Shown piece by piece: positions 9,703-23,700 of a stretch of 64,000 bases of DNA. This DNA comes from Trochalopteron elliotii. Taxonomy: Eukaryota > Chordata > Aves > Passeriformes > Leiothrichidae. The stretch spans positions 7,431,933-7,495,932 of the forward strand of contig JANPWX010000008.1 in NCBI GenBank assembly GCA_024734555.1, written 5' to 3'. Position numbers and translations under genes: made by a program. The notes under the pieces are model-generated. The model saw only the letters and a list, made by a program, of their open reading frames with translations, searched no databases and was not told where the DNA came from. How positions within the stretch are numbered: position 1 is the stretch's first letter; the number at the start of each line of letters is the position of its first letter.

Positions 9703-12700
9703 AAGATGCTAATAAAATCCCCTTCAGCCTTTACAGTCCACTCCCTAGGGCTAAAGATGACTTTCTACCTCAGAAATCTTTATAGCCCTTTACAGCACCA
9801 GTCTCTAGGGTTACTGCCATTTTTAACCTCTGGATTAAATGCTTGTTAGCTAAACACTGTATAAACCCATTTGAAAACTATCAAAATAATTAAGTTGGAT
9901 GCAGAACACTCTGTGTCTTCCAGATATGATACACCATGACATTTCCATCTGCATGGATGTTTCCTTTCACTAGACTGTGCAAGGTTGTGTCTAACTGAGC
10001 ACCTGGGCAGCAGGACAAATGCCTGACCATCAGAGTCCTTAAGCCAGTGGCACAAACTACTGCTTAAATTGAGACCAACTACCCTGTAGAGCCAAAGTCA
10101 AAATGAGAAAGAGCACAGCCATAATGCAGCCCAGTTTAAGTAGAGCAATACAGCTGTTTTCTAATTTATTATTGATTCTGCTAAACTGTCTTATTTATCA
10201 CCAAAGTAAAGCCTAGCAATAAAAATATATTTTAAAAAAGAAATGTTGGAGAATAGAGCTGCTGTAAAAAAATGGCTTTTAAGCAGCACCCAGAGAGAAG
10301 AGAGTTCTTTAAGTTAGTATTCAATATTTCTTTCATATGCCAGGAATCTCTATGCCACCCTGGCAGATAGCCTCATTAGATATTTCTCTCCTTATCTGAA
10401 CTTACAGCTTTTCATATTTTGTGTCAATAATGATGAAACAAATGCTTATGAAAGTAGAAAATGAAGAGCCATTTCTCAGCCTTTCATAGAAGGTTTGCAG
10501 AAGAACTTTTGAGCAGACAGATCACCCACAGATCACCCGGTACCCGATGTATAGTGCACAGCAGTCCTTTCCACTTTTATCTGTAATGTTGTTTTGTGAT
10601 GGGATTGTTGTCTTTGGCGTTGCCAGCAGTTAGTCAATCTCAAAGTGCTCCTTTCTCCCTCTGATGTGTAACACCATTTCACGTTATCTCATGTAACAAG
10701 CCAGTGTGATTTCAGATAACACTGCATGTGTTTAACTTCAGAAGAAGCTCTGAGCCCAGCTTGGGTATCTCTTATCAGCTTTGGTACTATCCAGCTCTGA
10801 ATCTGGGGCAGATGGAAGTAAATGGAATGTCAGTGAGAAGGAAGGAATTCCTCATGCTTATATAAACTGCCTTTATCTCTGTGCTATTTGCTTATAAAAG
10901 AAAGCAGGTTGTGCAGCCTATGAGGAAACTATTACACTGATCTGAGTGATATAATTTGGATTCTGTTGGAAATATTAACACCATATATCCTGTATGCCAC
11001 ATTTAGTTGTGGAGTAAGGTGAAGAGTGAAAATTGAGAAAGAGCTAATTCACATGCAGGTGCTGCTTGCAGTGTGCTAAATTACCTGTTGGATACCTGAG
11101 TACTTGCAAATATTGCAAATAACTTGCATTTATCCCTCTGGAAATCCAAGAGAAAATGCTTACATAGCTGGCAAGTTAAGAAATATGAAAACAAATGAAC
11201 ATAAAAGAGGCTTAAGAAAAACAGTGCCAAAACAAAACACAAAACCCTGAAGTGTGAGAAGAATAGAATTAGAATTAACAGCCTTAACTGAAATAGACTT
11301 GCTCTAACCAGTGATCTTTCTACGCTGCACCACTCTACATCTTCCAATTATGTCCACATGCTGCTTTCCATCAAGAAGAAAGAAAAAATCCAATCCTCCA
11401 GGCAACGGTATTTGCAATGATTCATCACATCCTGTAATAGTGCACTGCAGTGTCAAACTGGTGTTATGCTAAGTCACATTCTGACCCATCAAAGTTACTT
11501 CTACTTCCTTGTCCTTGTTTCCTTCTGGCCTTTAAAATATCTGCTCTTTCTTTGTTTATATTTTCAGTAATTTTAATGGGCTTTTATTTTTTGTCATACT
11601 GGCATTTCTATTTCCCACTGTTATCCTTCAGCACACTTAGTACAGGGTTTGGATTGGGGTTTTTTAGTCACTGTATTATGTCTGTATTTCTCAGACTTTA
11701 TGAAGGGCTCAAAATCTTCTCCAGTAATTTTTGAACTTTTAGCAACTCTTCAGAGAAAATATGCTACTCATGTCTTTTATTGTTTGTATCCTTAGACTAT
11801 TGTGACTACAGCAATAGGACTGTAGAGCATTTTAAAACCCTGTTATTATTGTTACAGACACCATGAAAAAATGAGAACAAAAATAGAGCTCTGAGTCGTG
11901 GTTTGTATCTGCTAAAAATATATTTAACTTCGTTTGTCTCAAAGTTTGTAAAATAAAAGAACAACAGCAGCAGATTTCTGCCAGAATTTTGTTTTGCCAG
12001 AAAAGAAACATGGGGATCATTGAAAAACTCAAACACAAGGGATTCTTCTGGAGTGCTGTGTCTCTGTCTGCAGGAGTTTTGTCCTTGGTTGTTTGTGATA
12101 AAATTCTGCAGTGTGAAATGGGGAGTTCAAAGCCAAACAGAGACAAAGCTGATGAAAACAGAGCATGTCCTAATATTTGTCTGTGTGTGTCTCTCTCTGT
12201 CCTTTGTTACTGCTGTTGATGACAATAGTGATGTCTGTTGAGGTACAAGCAGCTTCATTCACCTCCCTGGAGTGAAAGGGCCTTCATTTTTTTACACAGC
12301 CTCAGGAGAAGCTGAAATACAATTCCAAATCCTAAGTCTTTGAGCAATTATCTGAATTGTTCTCAATATCATGCAGTATTTCCATGGCTAACTTGAAGAA
12401 CTGTTCTGTTATCACTCCAGGAAGTAGCCTAGAAGGGAAATGCTACTCTGTAATACACAAGATGCTGTCTGGCATAGCTGTACTGAGATGAAGAAGGGAA
12501 AAAAAATCACCGTACAGTTTAACAGTGCTTTAAAGAAGCAAAAATGATTTCAATCTGAGCAAAATGTCATGGTTGTTCCCAGAAGTGTCACAACACAGGA
12601 GCATGGGAGTACAAGATAAAGCTCTGCTGAAAATTGTTATGTCTCTTGATAGCTTTAGTCAGCTGTGGCAGGGAAAACAAAGGCATTTCTTGCTGTGTTT

Positions 12701-14163
12701 CAGAAATGTGTAGTGGGCAGTAATAAAGAAATAAATCTAAGAAGTCACACTGACATAACAATGCAATGCAAATTTCATTGGTTTCAGTAAAAGCATAACA
12801 AATTCTTTGTTTTCTATAATAATTTCAGCTATCCTTTTAATAGCAATAAGTCAGGATTTGGCTGCTGAAGAATAAGGTGCAATAGTTTTAAAGGTGGAAA
12901 ATTTATCATCACTCTGTAAGAATGTGAAGATTAAGTTTCATCAATAAAAGAAGAAAAATATGTTCTTTAGTTTCAAAATGTTTGAATTAATGACATAGAA
13001 TAGCTAAATATTTTACTGGAAAAAGGAGGAATAAGAGGTTGAGAAGATCCATATTGGAAAAATGCAGGTGTGCAGCATTATTTTCATAACAGAATTTTGA
13101 TTTCTGAAATTCAGAAAATTCACATCTGGAAAACATTACTTTAAACAGAGGAGACACAGATAAGTGCTAATAATCTAAATGGAATGCATCCACAAAGAAA
13201 ATGGTTAAAATGCCCTGAGCAGGGGCAGGGGAAGTTTGCCAGGAGACTTTACCTAGTCTGATTTCTCAAGGATATACCATGGAGTTGTTCTGTTTAATGA
13301 TGGTGTTTAAGTTGGTACATTTGTTAGAACTAATGTTAGGGCTTTGCAATGTCTGGTAGTGTGAGAAGTTTGCTGGTGGCACAGTCCAAAAGGATATCAG
13401 TACAGGGAAGAAACCGGGTATTTTTCAGGAATAACCAGGTGACCTAGGTGATAATCATAAAAGTGATGGTTAAAAAGTCAGTAATGTATAAGCAGAATTT
13501 ATCCTTTATCATGGGTGCTCCTTCGTCAGAAATTATTAAGGAGTAGAAGGGTGTGCATTTAGTAGTTGCTCACAGAGAAATTAGGAGCTGTTCCTACAAT
13601 GATGCCGTTAAAAGGCAAAAACCATTCTAAAATACTTTAGACAAACCATTTCCATGAGAGCTAGCAATGCAGGGAATATCTCACTGGATCATCTGGAACC
13701 CTGTGTGTCATTCTGTGCATCTGCATATTGAAAAAAACAAAGAATCTTAATTAAAGAAGGAGATCAGAGTAGCAAATAGAAAGAATGTAATATTTTTGTG
13801 TGAATTAATTGAGAAACAAGCTCTAAAGCACATTTAAAGTCAGAAAAAAAAAAAGAGGTCATAAGAAAAATGTATATAAATTATTGTCACTGAATAAAAA
13901 GATGAAGTTTAAAAATCATAAAATTTGGTTTCCAGCTTAACCCCCTATCAAAAGATAAAGAACAATTATATTGTTAGGGTGAAGCTCTAATAGTTTATAA
14001 ATGGGTTCGAATCAGCTGCAGGTGCCTGACCTGGATGGAAATTGTGGTTACATCTATTGTAACATTTTAGTTGGAACCAGAAATGCACTTTTTTGAAGTG
14101 GCCTCTGCAGCATCCCTGTGGCTGTGCTTTGTCTCAGTAGAGCAGTCTCACTCTGCACTCTTT

Positions 14164-14190
14164 CCTTCCAGCTGAATCTGAGCTGGAAGG
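14164..14190. repeat. 10-bp inverted repeat, 7-base loop
   Basis: CCTTCCAGCT and AGCTGGAAGG are perfect reverse complements separated by GAATCTG. Roughly one such structure is expected by chance in this length. Confidence 0.5.
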
Positions 14191-16071
14191 TGCAGTCTGG
14201 AACCACATTTGCTGCTGCATCTGCTGATGGCTTCTCAGCTGACAGAAGCAGGCTAGAGCTGCTAGGAAGTAAAATCCTGGGAAGTGCATATGCTATGGAT
14301 GTCAGGCTCCTAGCACAACTGTATCACTGTCTCTGTCTGCCACTGTTCCTGTAACTTGACTGAAAAGGAAAATGCTGAATTTATGATTTAGTTTCTGTTG
14401 GATTTTTTACTCAAAGTTCAGAAAGCCCAAAAAAATCTATCTTAATGCCAAAGAAATTAATTTGGCATTTATATATATGATGTTAGTGATTTACTGGTGT
14501 TTGGAAAGTGGGAGAAGGACTGAAATCTTTAATCCTTTCTAGGAAGAATCATCTTTATATATATTTATACACACACTGCACATACCAATATATACACATT
14601 CACATGTGCAGGATCTTGCAAAGCAGAGTCTTGCATTACACTATGATGCCATGAAAGAACAGACCATTCATGTAGTCTTATTAATAGCTTTTTCTTTTCC
14701 TTACAGTGTTTGCTGCATGCCAGTGTACTATATTAATTACAAGGACTTAAACCTCATTTACTACATTAAGAGAAAACAACTAATACAGTCTTGGATCCCA
14801 ACTAGTTTATTGACTTCCATAATAAAATAATTTGCCTAATGTTGTAAGATAATCAGAGCAAAATTTGGATAGCTATGGGCATGTGGTCTGCAGAGATAAA
14901 GAAAATTGCTTTACACATATGTATAGCATGAATGGTTGGTGTTTATGGGATGCCTGGTCACATAATCTGCACTTAAACATCTCACTGTCTTAATATTCCA
15001 AGGTACACTCAGTACCTGTAAAAGTAGTGATTTATTCAGCTGGATAAGACATAAGGTTGCTAATGTTCAGTAAGTATTTTACTGCTGATGCATGAGAATG
15101 CTGGGAGGCTGTAAAATGTGAGAAGTCTGTGAGAAGCAGGTATATACGTCCAGTAAAACTTCACTCTTCCAAAATTTAGCTCCCACATGATGCCTTTTCA
15201 ACCATTTCTAGATGAGGAGCACTGTGCAAGCATTCCCACTCCTAAGTCAGTGCTGCTAACAGTGGGCTGGTACAACAGGCTTTAGACAGGAGTACCAGAG
15301 CAGGGGGAGACCAGTAGGGTTCTACTTTGGATCAATCCATTGCAGAGCTGCTGTTCCTCCAACTCTCATGCTGGGCTCGCTTTCTGCAAATTCCTCAGGC
15401 TGACTGGCTTCTCAAACCTGGGATCCACCCATCATCTTTGTTAGCATTGAACAAACAGCTTCTGCAAACCAAGGCCTTGCAGGATCATGTGGCTGAATAC
15501 ACAGGTACTCTTGGTGGCCCAAAATGTTTCCTATGAGGTTTTGTTCAATATAGGTGGAGAAGTAAATCAAAGTACTTGGGCAGCTAGACAATTTATCCCC
15601 TGCAATGTCTATAATTCCTTCTAAGAGGAGCCTTGTGTTTCTGTCAACAATTGATTTTAAGCATTATTTCTGTCTTGAAGAGAAATGATCAGACTTCACG
15701 CTTCTTCTGGGAAGAAATCAGTAACACAGGAAACCACAGATAACTTTTATTAATAGTAAAATTTTCCTGGCTCATTAAGGTATTGTTCAGTTTTTTTAAG
15801 TTTGTTGTTGTTGTTGATGTTTTGTCTTTTTTCAAAGAATCAAGAGCCTGTAGCATTTAATTCCCTTGCTTTCAGCTCCATTGTGTTAAAAGTGCTCTGG
15901 ATTTGATGGAATATGGACAGTGCTGTGCTATTTTTAATTCTTCTGTTTCTACTTGGGCTGTTTCACACTTTTGTGATGGACAAATAATTTGCTGAGGATT
16001 GCTGAATGTTGCAATGGCAACCCAAATATTTCCAGTATTAATTGTAATGAAAGGTATCTAGCTGTCAGAGC

Positions 16072-16099
16072 TCCCAGAGCTCACATCAAACTCTGACAG
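16072..16099. repeat. 9-bp inverted repeat
   Basis: CTGTCAGAG and CTCTGACAG are perfect reverse complements around a 10-base loop, about 340 bases before the repeat cluster at 16437. No function is apparent. Confidence 0.45.
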
Positions 16100-16436
16100 A
16101 CTTGGGGACTGTGGCTTGCACTGCAGCACCAAGGCATGCTCTGTGTTATTAACCAAGGTTTATGCTGGAGAAGGTCATTAACGGACTTCATAAAATCACT
16201 AGTGTTTCCTTTCTTTTCTCACCTTCAGGCAAGATGGCAATTGGCTTTTCTCTGTTACTTGCAGGTGAGAGAGCCCTGTGAAAAGGAGACATTTTGTTGT
16301 ATAGGGGCCCATTTAGAGTGGGTGGTCTGACCACATGACAGGGTCAGCAGTGACTTTATTTTAGATTTTTAATTCAGAGCCAGGTTATGCTCACAAGGGA
16401 AAGGGGATAATTGAGTAATTTTAAATCCTGAAGAGC

Positions 16437-16582
16437 ATTCTAGCAAGACAGTAACTTGCTAGAATATAGAGTTCATTCTATAGAGTTCATTCATGCATCT
16501 GTAACTCAGTCACAGCAGGGCTTGGAAATTTGAGTATTTAATAAATGCTTCTAGTATTTAATAAATGCTTCTAGTATTTAAG
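16437..16582. repeat. Cluster: 11-bp hairpin plus two tandem repeats
   Basis: Three small structures sit side by side. First, ATTCTAGCAAG (16437-16447) and CTTGCTAGAAT (16455-16465) form a perfect 11-bp inverted repeat with a 7-base loop. Second, a 14-bp unit, TATAGAGTTCATTC, is repeated twice at about 16465-16492. Third, a 20-bp unit containing AGTATTTAATAAATGC is repeated about 2.4 times from 16533 to 16580. The duplications are exact or nearly so, which suggests recent replication slippage at a structured site. Confidence 0.72.
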
Positions 16583-19500
16583 GAATCATTTTCCTCTTTG
16601 TCAAATTAGCATTCTACACTCATACACTACATTTTGGTGCCTTAACAGCACTTTGGAGGCTTGTAAGTTCTTTGAATTGTTGATTTGATAGGAACTATGT
16701 GTTTACTCCTCAGAATTACTCCTTGGTGTGGTAAACACCTGTTACAACAAAATGAGAAAAGATCCTGTTTGTGGCTGAAGACAATTTTCATGACTGGAGC
16801 ACACAATCCAAATTTATCCCTTAGCTACCTTTGACTCAGCCAAAGGATAACAGATGTGTCCAGTTCTGATTCCTCTCAGTGGTTCTTCACTTCAGGGTCT
16901 AATGTTTATCTTACCTGTATTCAGTGTTGCTGAAATATGTAGATGAATGTAGAGAAAGGCTAAAGATCTTAGATCTCTGTTTCATCCTGAATACCAGATG
17001 AAGCCTCTTTTTCACAGCTTGTCATTGAATAAAGAAGTATCTGTCCTAAAATCAGTAGTGGGGGGAATATTGCTCTTCCTTACCCCCGTAGCAGTAGGGA
17101 CATCTCCTCCCATCGTCCATCTTCTCCTTGTCCATTTCAAAACCAGTATGAACCAGTAAACCACCTCTGAGACTAGTCTTCAGTGGCTTTAGAAGTTCCA
17201 CATTACTTTGTTTTTCTTTGAAAGATTCAGTTCAAATGCACTACATTCAGATATTCTAAAACTACCCCTAAAAAGTGCTATGTAGCAACTTATGATTGTG
17301 CAGGCAATTTCTGAGAATAATTAAAACCAAACACGTTTCAGATGCTTGCTTCCCAAGCACATTTTATAACTGCTAAGATTTACTGAAATAGCAAGAAATA
17401 AATCTTTTCATATCGTATCTGTTTTTCCAACACACTCTTCAAAAAATTTCCATACAACATAAAATAAAAATCTATTAATATAATGTCCATGTGAGAGAGA
17501 CTAGAATTGTTATATATCCATTGTTCCTTGATAGCCTTCCCTTGAGCCTTTTCCCTGCACAAACATGCAAGAGAGAGTCCCTAATATGGTAAGCTTTAAG
17601 TGTAAATGGGAAAAATGCTGATTTCAGGCTTGTGTGTGCACCAAGCTGGTTATGGAGAGACACCTTAACCTCCACTTGTGCATACAGAAAAGACATATAT
17701 AATATCTCCAGGTATAAAGAGAACTTTATTGGAGCAGCCAAGGGGAGTAAGGAAGGCAAAGCCTGGAAACAGGGGAAGAGCATGAGCTAATTTATTTACT
17801 TACCTACTTATTTTTAGGGATATAGGTTTACATAAAACGACCTAGTGCTGGGAGGAGCCAAAATTGAACTTGAGTCACTGCTGAAGAAGCAGAAATCCAG
17901 AAGCATTTCCAATCTTCAAACTTTCAAAGAGTCTCTAACTGCATAGCATAGGTGTACAGAATTTTTTCATCTGATCAAAGAAGCAACTGATTGTGTCAAT
18001 AAAAATACTTTGGCCCATCTCTGTTAAGATTCCCAACATAATAATAGGTTTCTGGTTTACTGCTTGATATTCTTTCATCTGTTATATAAACAAGTAGTCA
18101 AAGACATAGCAAACTGTGACATCCTCCCTTACAAAGACAAATAAGGATCAATCTTTTCTGACATTTTGCCTAATAAAAAGAGCTACAAACAAGGCAGAGA
18201 AAGAAAGCAAACAAAAATATTTTCAAAAGAGAGAATAAGAAATGGGGAACAACTGTCTGGAAAGATATATGTTCCTCATGAAAAAAAAAAAACCCAACAA
18301 ACAAACAAAAAAGCCTGAAACTGACAGCTCTGTTTGAAAGATATTGAAAATATTTCTTTCCTTGTGACTTTCAACATGTCCTAATTTTCACCCCCTCTGT
18401 TTAGTTGCCAGCTTTTAAAACCAAAAATCCTCTCAGTGCCAGCATTGTGCATTAAAGCAGATGAATTTGCAGATGACTCTTTTTTTAATATGAAAAGGAA
18501 CTGAAAAAAGTTAGCATTTCTTTCTCAAGGAATTAATAGTCAGGTTCATTTTGTAGTGTTGAGTACATATATTGATAAATGTATGTTGAAATAGGATTAA
18601 AAATAACTTGTGAATATTAATTGATGAATTAAATTCCCATTCTAAAAAACTTTTAAAATTCGTGAGAAAATGGTTGTGTGATTTAAAACTCCCCTAGGTA
18701 CTTTTGTGAATGCCTAACAAGAACTCATTTCATAAATCAGTTTGACCTTGCGAGAATTAAAATAATGTTGGTAATAATCTTTTATAAAAGGATTGCTCAG
18801 TAGATGTTGAAATTAATCTGTCTGCATAGTACTCCTCATGCTCCTGTTTTTCTCTGTTAATATTCTCTTTCCGTTTGGTTGTGAATTCCTCATTTTCTAC
18901 ATACTCTTATGTCATGTCCCAGTGATGAACTTATTTTCAAAAAGCTAAGTAGTACCACACTGCATTATTAAAATGATCATCCTTTTGAGGCAATCACCTA
19001 ATGTATTTAATCAGTAAAGGTATTCCATTGCAGAATGGGAATTATGCAAATGAATATTTCATGTGGCAAGCACTGGAGCACACGGGTAATTTTTTCTCAC
19101 ATAAGAACATGCACATACATGCTTGAGGGTTTGCAAAACCTGACACCGTGTCATGGATTGACTTCCTGCAGGTCTTGGACAGGGCGGAGCGTAGGAATCC
19201 ACAGGCAAGTTCCTTTTGGAACATACTGAAAGCATTGCTAACATGACTGAGCCTTGGGAAAAGGGTAGTGACATCCAACCCATGGCAAAGCAGGAATTAA
19301 AATAACTTCCATCGTATCTAGTTGCCAAAGGTTCCCATTGGAGTGATTTTGTGCTAGTGACATTTAAATGTATGATGGATCTTCTAAAGCGGTAGGGTTT
19401 TCTGATTTTTTTTTTCGTTTGTTTGTTTTTAATTAAAATTTTAATAAATAATATAAAAAGGGATGAATTCTGAAGAATTTTTCCCATCTTTTTTCATCAG

Positions 19501-20485
19501 TCTTTGTTATACTGAGATATTGCTTTTTATAAAAAAAATAAATCAGCATCATCAAATTTCAAACTGGAAAGATATTTATGTCAATTTCCACTTTTAAAGT
19601 GAGAAAAGTATCTTTTGAGAAGTCCATGAAAATAAAACCCTACCATATCATGAAAGATAGTGGCTTGATCTGTTATTGAAGGCCTATCTAATTCTGAAAA
19701 TGGGTTAGAATGACATTGAATTTCGAGATGAAAGGTAAAGCAATGATAAAAGAAAGTACTATTGGCTCTAGATAAACATGCTGCCTCTTAGAACCAGAAT
19801 TTAATGCAAATTTTTCTTCATCTGCAAGTTACACAACAAATAGATTTGCCAAGTATGCTTTCTTTTCTTCAATTTTTCAAGTAACAGATTTATATTTCAG
19901 CTAGATTTTTCAACAGAACATAGAATAAGGATTCTGTCATGGAATGGGAGAAAATAAAACTTCAGTTATTGAAAAATATAAAATCAGAAGATTGTACAAG
20001 GTCCCTTTCCTAAACTTTGTGCTAGGGCCATTCATTTATGAATTGTGCCCTGAAGATGTACATTAGCCCTTTAGTAGTAGTATGGAAATACTATGGAAAT
20101 ATAGATTCTAAGTTAATGTGGTGCTTAAGCAAATAATGAACTTTGGAAATGTGAATAACGCCATTAAACATTTGAATATATATTCATGAATATGTGGAAG
20201 GCAATTGCTTTCTTTTTGAACCATAAATAAGATAGAACCCTATCACATATGCTGGCCTCTTCATTTTATGAAGTGTCTCAGCCTGGACCAGGAACCTCTG
20301 GAAGAGGAAAGGAAACCTGTTTCTGTGCTTCCCAGTCAATAAGTCTGGAGGTTTTAGAACAGTTAGTGTGATACATGATGAAAGAAAGTGGTTTTATGTT
20401 GTCTTAATCCATTTTCTTTAGAAGCATTAATGACTTAAGAGGAAAAATGTTACTTGTACTCTGAAAGGAATTCAAACAAAATCCT
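16583..20485. other. Noncoding DNA, no gene seen
   Basis: No supported gene. An A12 run followed by AAC/AAAC units occupies 18281-18312. A 10-bp tandem duplication of TATGGAAATA lies near 20083-20104. The open frames on both strands near 19035-19487 overlap each other and look random. Confidence 0.55.
18281..18312. repeat. Poly(A)/CAAA low-complexity tract
   Basis: Twelve adenines are followed by CCCAACAAACAAACAAAAAAG, reading as a simple A-rich tract. No retroposed sequence was recognised upstream that would make it a poly(A) tail. Confidence 0.6.
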
Positions 20486-20773
20486 ATGAGAAAAATATGC
20501 AGCCGGTTGAGCAAAAGAGGAGAGTGTAGAACTAGATTTCATACAGAGTCTACACTTAAAACTGTCATTACTGAGATAATGATGTCAAGATTATTTAAAA
20601 GAGAACCTTTTAGAGAGAAAAAGTTGCCTGACATCTATGAGCCTTTAATAGGAACTGGACAACTAACTCCACTTTCTGACTTTGAGAAATTCTTGCAATT
20701 ACAGAATGCTATGAAGCATTTTTCAAATATATTCTTTAGATGGCTGTCTCTCTGCTCTATTATTTTTTATTGA
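20486..20773 (+). other. Short open frame of protein-like composition
   Basis: A 95-codon plus-strand frame. Its middle part, residues about 33-78, includes EKKLPDIYEPLIGTGQLTPL and SDFEKFLQLQNAM, which has balanced polar and hydrophobic residues unlike most chance frames in this A+T-rich DNA. A possible splice acceptor (TTTCATACAG) ends near 20549, but I found no good donor before the stop. I do not recognise a family. It may be an exon remnant or chance, with chance favoured. Confidence 0.12.
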
Positions 20774-23700
20774 TATCTGTGTAGTAGTTTTAAGATACTG
20801 TACAATATTTTAAAAATATCTGGTCAACAGAAAATCTCATCTGTGAAGCATATGAATTGAGAAGTTTCCGAGCACCATTACTGTTCTAAGCAAATCAATA
20901 GAAATATTTACTGTACAGTTTATATGATCCTTTTGGCAGTGTTTTTAGCCACAGTATTGGGTTAAAGTTTTTAAAAGCCCTCTGATTTCATTAACGTATT
21001 TGTAAATTCACAAATTAATTAATTACATGTTATGGCAGTGCAGCTATTTTCAAAATGTGGTCTCATGAGGTATTACTGGTGTATGGTGAAAATGAGTTGA
21101 TGATTTACCCTTTCTTCTTCACATTATATCCTAATGTGTTCCAGTCAGAATAGTTGGTGATTGCTCTGGTTTGCTGTTACAGGTGTGACCATAACTAAAT
21201 TGAAACGGTTAAATAGGGAGCATCTCACAAAGGTTGTGCACTGCCTAAATATACCTGCCATGGCAAATGGCACACAAGTGTCACTGCAGTCAGCTTTCCC
21301 AGCTAGGAAGACATCTGAAGGTCTGTTTGGTTGCCTGATCTCTCTCTCAAGCTTAAAGCTCTGTTTTCTCTGTTCAGCAGCTGTATTTTGGAACTGTGCA
21401 GAAAAAGGAAAATTCTTTAGTATTTGGGCACCCACGGAGTTTTCCTTTCCTAGCTGAGCTGAGAGCTTCAAGGACCAAGCTGCTGTTTATGCACAAGGTG
21501 TGCAGGAGATAGGGGAAGAACAAAAGTCCCTTTGTGTATTAGTCACAATTTTATGTTTGTCAAGTCCTCTTAAAGTTGAACCTGCCTCCCCGTCCATTAT
21601 TGCTGTTCACATGTTTTTGATTATGTCTAGTATCTGTTGAGAATTTTCAATGATCTGAAGGCATAATTTTCTTCTTTCTATGAACTATTCTTTGTGTGGT
21701 TGGAGGTAATGTGTTTTTATCACAGAAGAAAATTGCATTTTGATGTTTCAGCCAGTTAGCTGGGTTGTCTACTCATTTCCCTCTTAATGGGGACAAAAAT
21801 GAATAGTCATTTATGGTTGGACCCTTGGGCTCAAGCAAAATCATCTGTGAATTTTCCTTTATGTTTGAATAGCAGATAATTCTTTAATTCCATGGTTTTG
21901 AGTGTCTCAAATATTGGGGGAAATTAGAATGAAAAATGAAAAGAAAATTATTGTCTCACAACTTGATATTTTGATTAAGTTTGATACTTGTATTTGTAAT
22001 TGATACTTGTGCTTAAGCCAGAGAAAATCCTGGGAGGAGGGGTTAAATAAGGTTCTGACTTGAATCTCAGACAGAAATTGGCACATGCTTCTACCCTGGT
22101 AAAAAATGCATCACCCCTTGTGTCTTACCTGAAGACTGAATCCTGCTTATAATGTCTTCCATATTTGGAAGACACAGAAAAATCCCATGAAGATGAATTA
22201 ATATTTAGTTATGTGTCAGTGGAATTTTCCTTTTCATCTCTGTACATGCCTTTCTAAGCACAGCAGTAGTGGTCTTGCTATTTAATGTACATAAAGCAGT
22301 TACTTAGATTTTCCTAGTTTGAAGAGGAACTAGGAACTGATCCCTCCCAGACAGGCCCTCTTCAAGTCTGGCATACATAGAAGTACTTGTTCTTGTCTTC
22401 CCCTACTCAAACACAGGCTCAGGATGGTTTTTTGTTGCTAAAGTGCTTTTTGTAGCATTTGATCCTGAGAATGCTGGGTTAGCAATGTTGTTTTACAGGG
22501 ACCGGTGTTACTTATCCTTGTTACACCGTTGGACAATAAAAGTACCCTAACCTGGAGCTCCTCTGTGAGTCTGTGGCAACACCATCTTAAGCTCTACTGG
22601 TAGCATTTGTGAGAATATTTTTGCATATATTCCCTGTATAATTGTAGCTTTTCTAAACTACCTCTTTAATTACATTACAGATGAAATATCCTGGATGAAA
22701 TCCTGATTACAATAAAAGAATTTATGTTCTTGATAACAAAATAACCCAGCCAATTTCTATGAGACCTGAAAGCCTGGAGCTATAAATTAGTCTTAAATAA
22801 CACTGTGTGATGGAGAAGGAAAAAGATGAAAGAATTTGAGCTTCAAATTGGAGACTAACTTTAATGTTCTTTGGGGACAGCATCCAAAATTCTGTTCTCA
22901 TGGTACGTTTTTCAGTAACTGCTTGGCACAGTATTTCTAGCATAAAATGCTGTTATGGATGGCTTTCGTAGGCTTGCATCTTTAGAAAATTGCAGCTGTA
23001 GGAGAATTGTGCTGTTTTTCCTAGTCAAAACTAGGATGGAAAAACTCCAATTTACAGTTTGGAAGTTGCTGCTACTTTATTATTATTATTATTATTATTT
23101 TAGAAAATTGTTTTTAACATTTTGCGCAAAATCCTTAAGCTTCCATGAGATCCATCAGCACTGTCCACCTCAGACCCTTCCTTTAAAGAAAAACGGTATT
23201 GTAATTGATATTGATAGATGCTATTTCCATTCTTTTGCATTAAGCAAATATAAATCCATACCGTCAAAAAGAAGGCAATTTATAAGTTGCTTAGATCAGG
23301 CTAAAACAGACAATGGAAGAAGAAAATGTAATTTTCCAGCTTGTGTTTTCATTATTCATTTGGCATTTGTTGTTAATAAAACATTGCTATACAGAACAAG
23401 GTAATACAACTCATAGAGTGCCTTATTATCAAGTATCCTCAAGGCATTTAAAAATAACATCAAAAAGGAGACCAAAAGACAATAGCTCATCTGTATGAGA
23501 GGCTTAAGCTTTTGTTTAAAATGTAATGAGTTGGGGTCCCATCAACTTCAAAAGAATTTTGTTCAGGGCTATGCCTCTCCCTTTCTTTTTTTGGTTTGTG
23601 TTTGTTTTGTTTACTGTACTTCACAGGAGGAATAGTTGCAGAAACAGCAGGGGGCTGGAAATAGCTCTTGTACCAGTGATCTGCTGGGAAATGTTTGCCG

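Larger units (their letters stand above)
8901..16436. other. Noncoding single-copy DNA, no gene seen
   Basis: No coding frame is supported. Visible details are three TAATTA homeodomain-type sites within 86 bases (9617-9702), an 11-bp duplication of CAGATCACCC with one extra base near 10519-10540, a 10-bp inverted repeat at 14164-14190, and a 9-bp inverted repeat at 16072-16099. A 12-base A run lies near 13843-13854. No interspersed repeat was recognised. Confidence 0.58.

Noticed and set aside
14004..14013. GGTTCGAATC, matching a tRNA B box
   Set aside because: No A box at the right distance upstream and no acceptor stem can be formed.
22159..22168. CCATATTTGG, a consensus CArG box
   Set aside because: Several such matches are expected by chance in 64 kb of this composition, and no partner motif is nearby.
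22321..22570. Segment with AATAAAAG and GTGGCAACA near its end, resembling an LTR 3' end
   Set aside because: No matching 5' end or target duplication was found, and the resemblance is limited to a short stretch.
22955..23404. 149-codon plus-strand open frame
   Set aside because: It runs through the (TTA)7 microsatellite, which gives a run of tyrosines, and has no family features.
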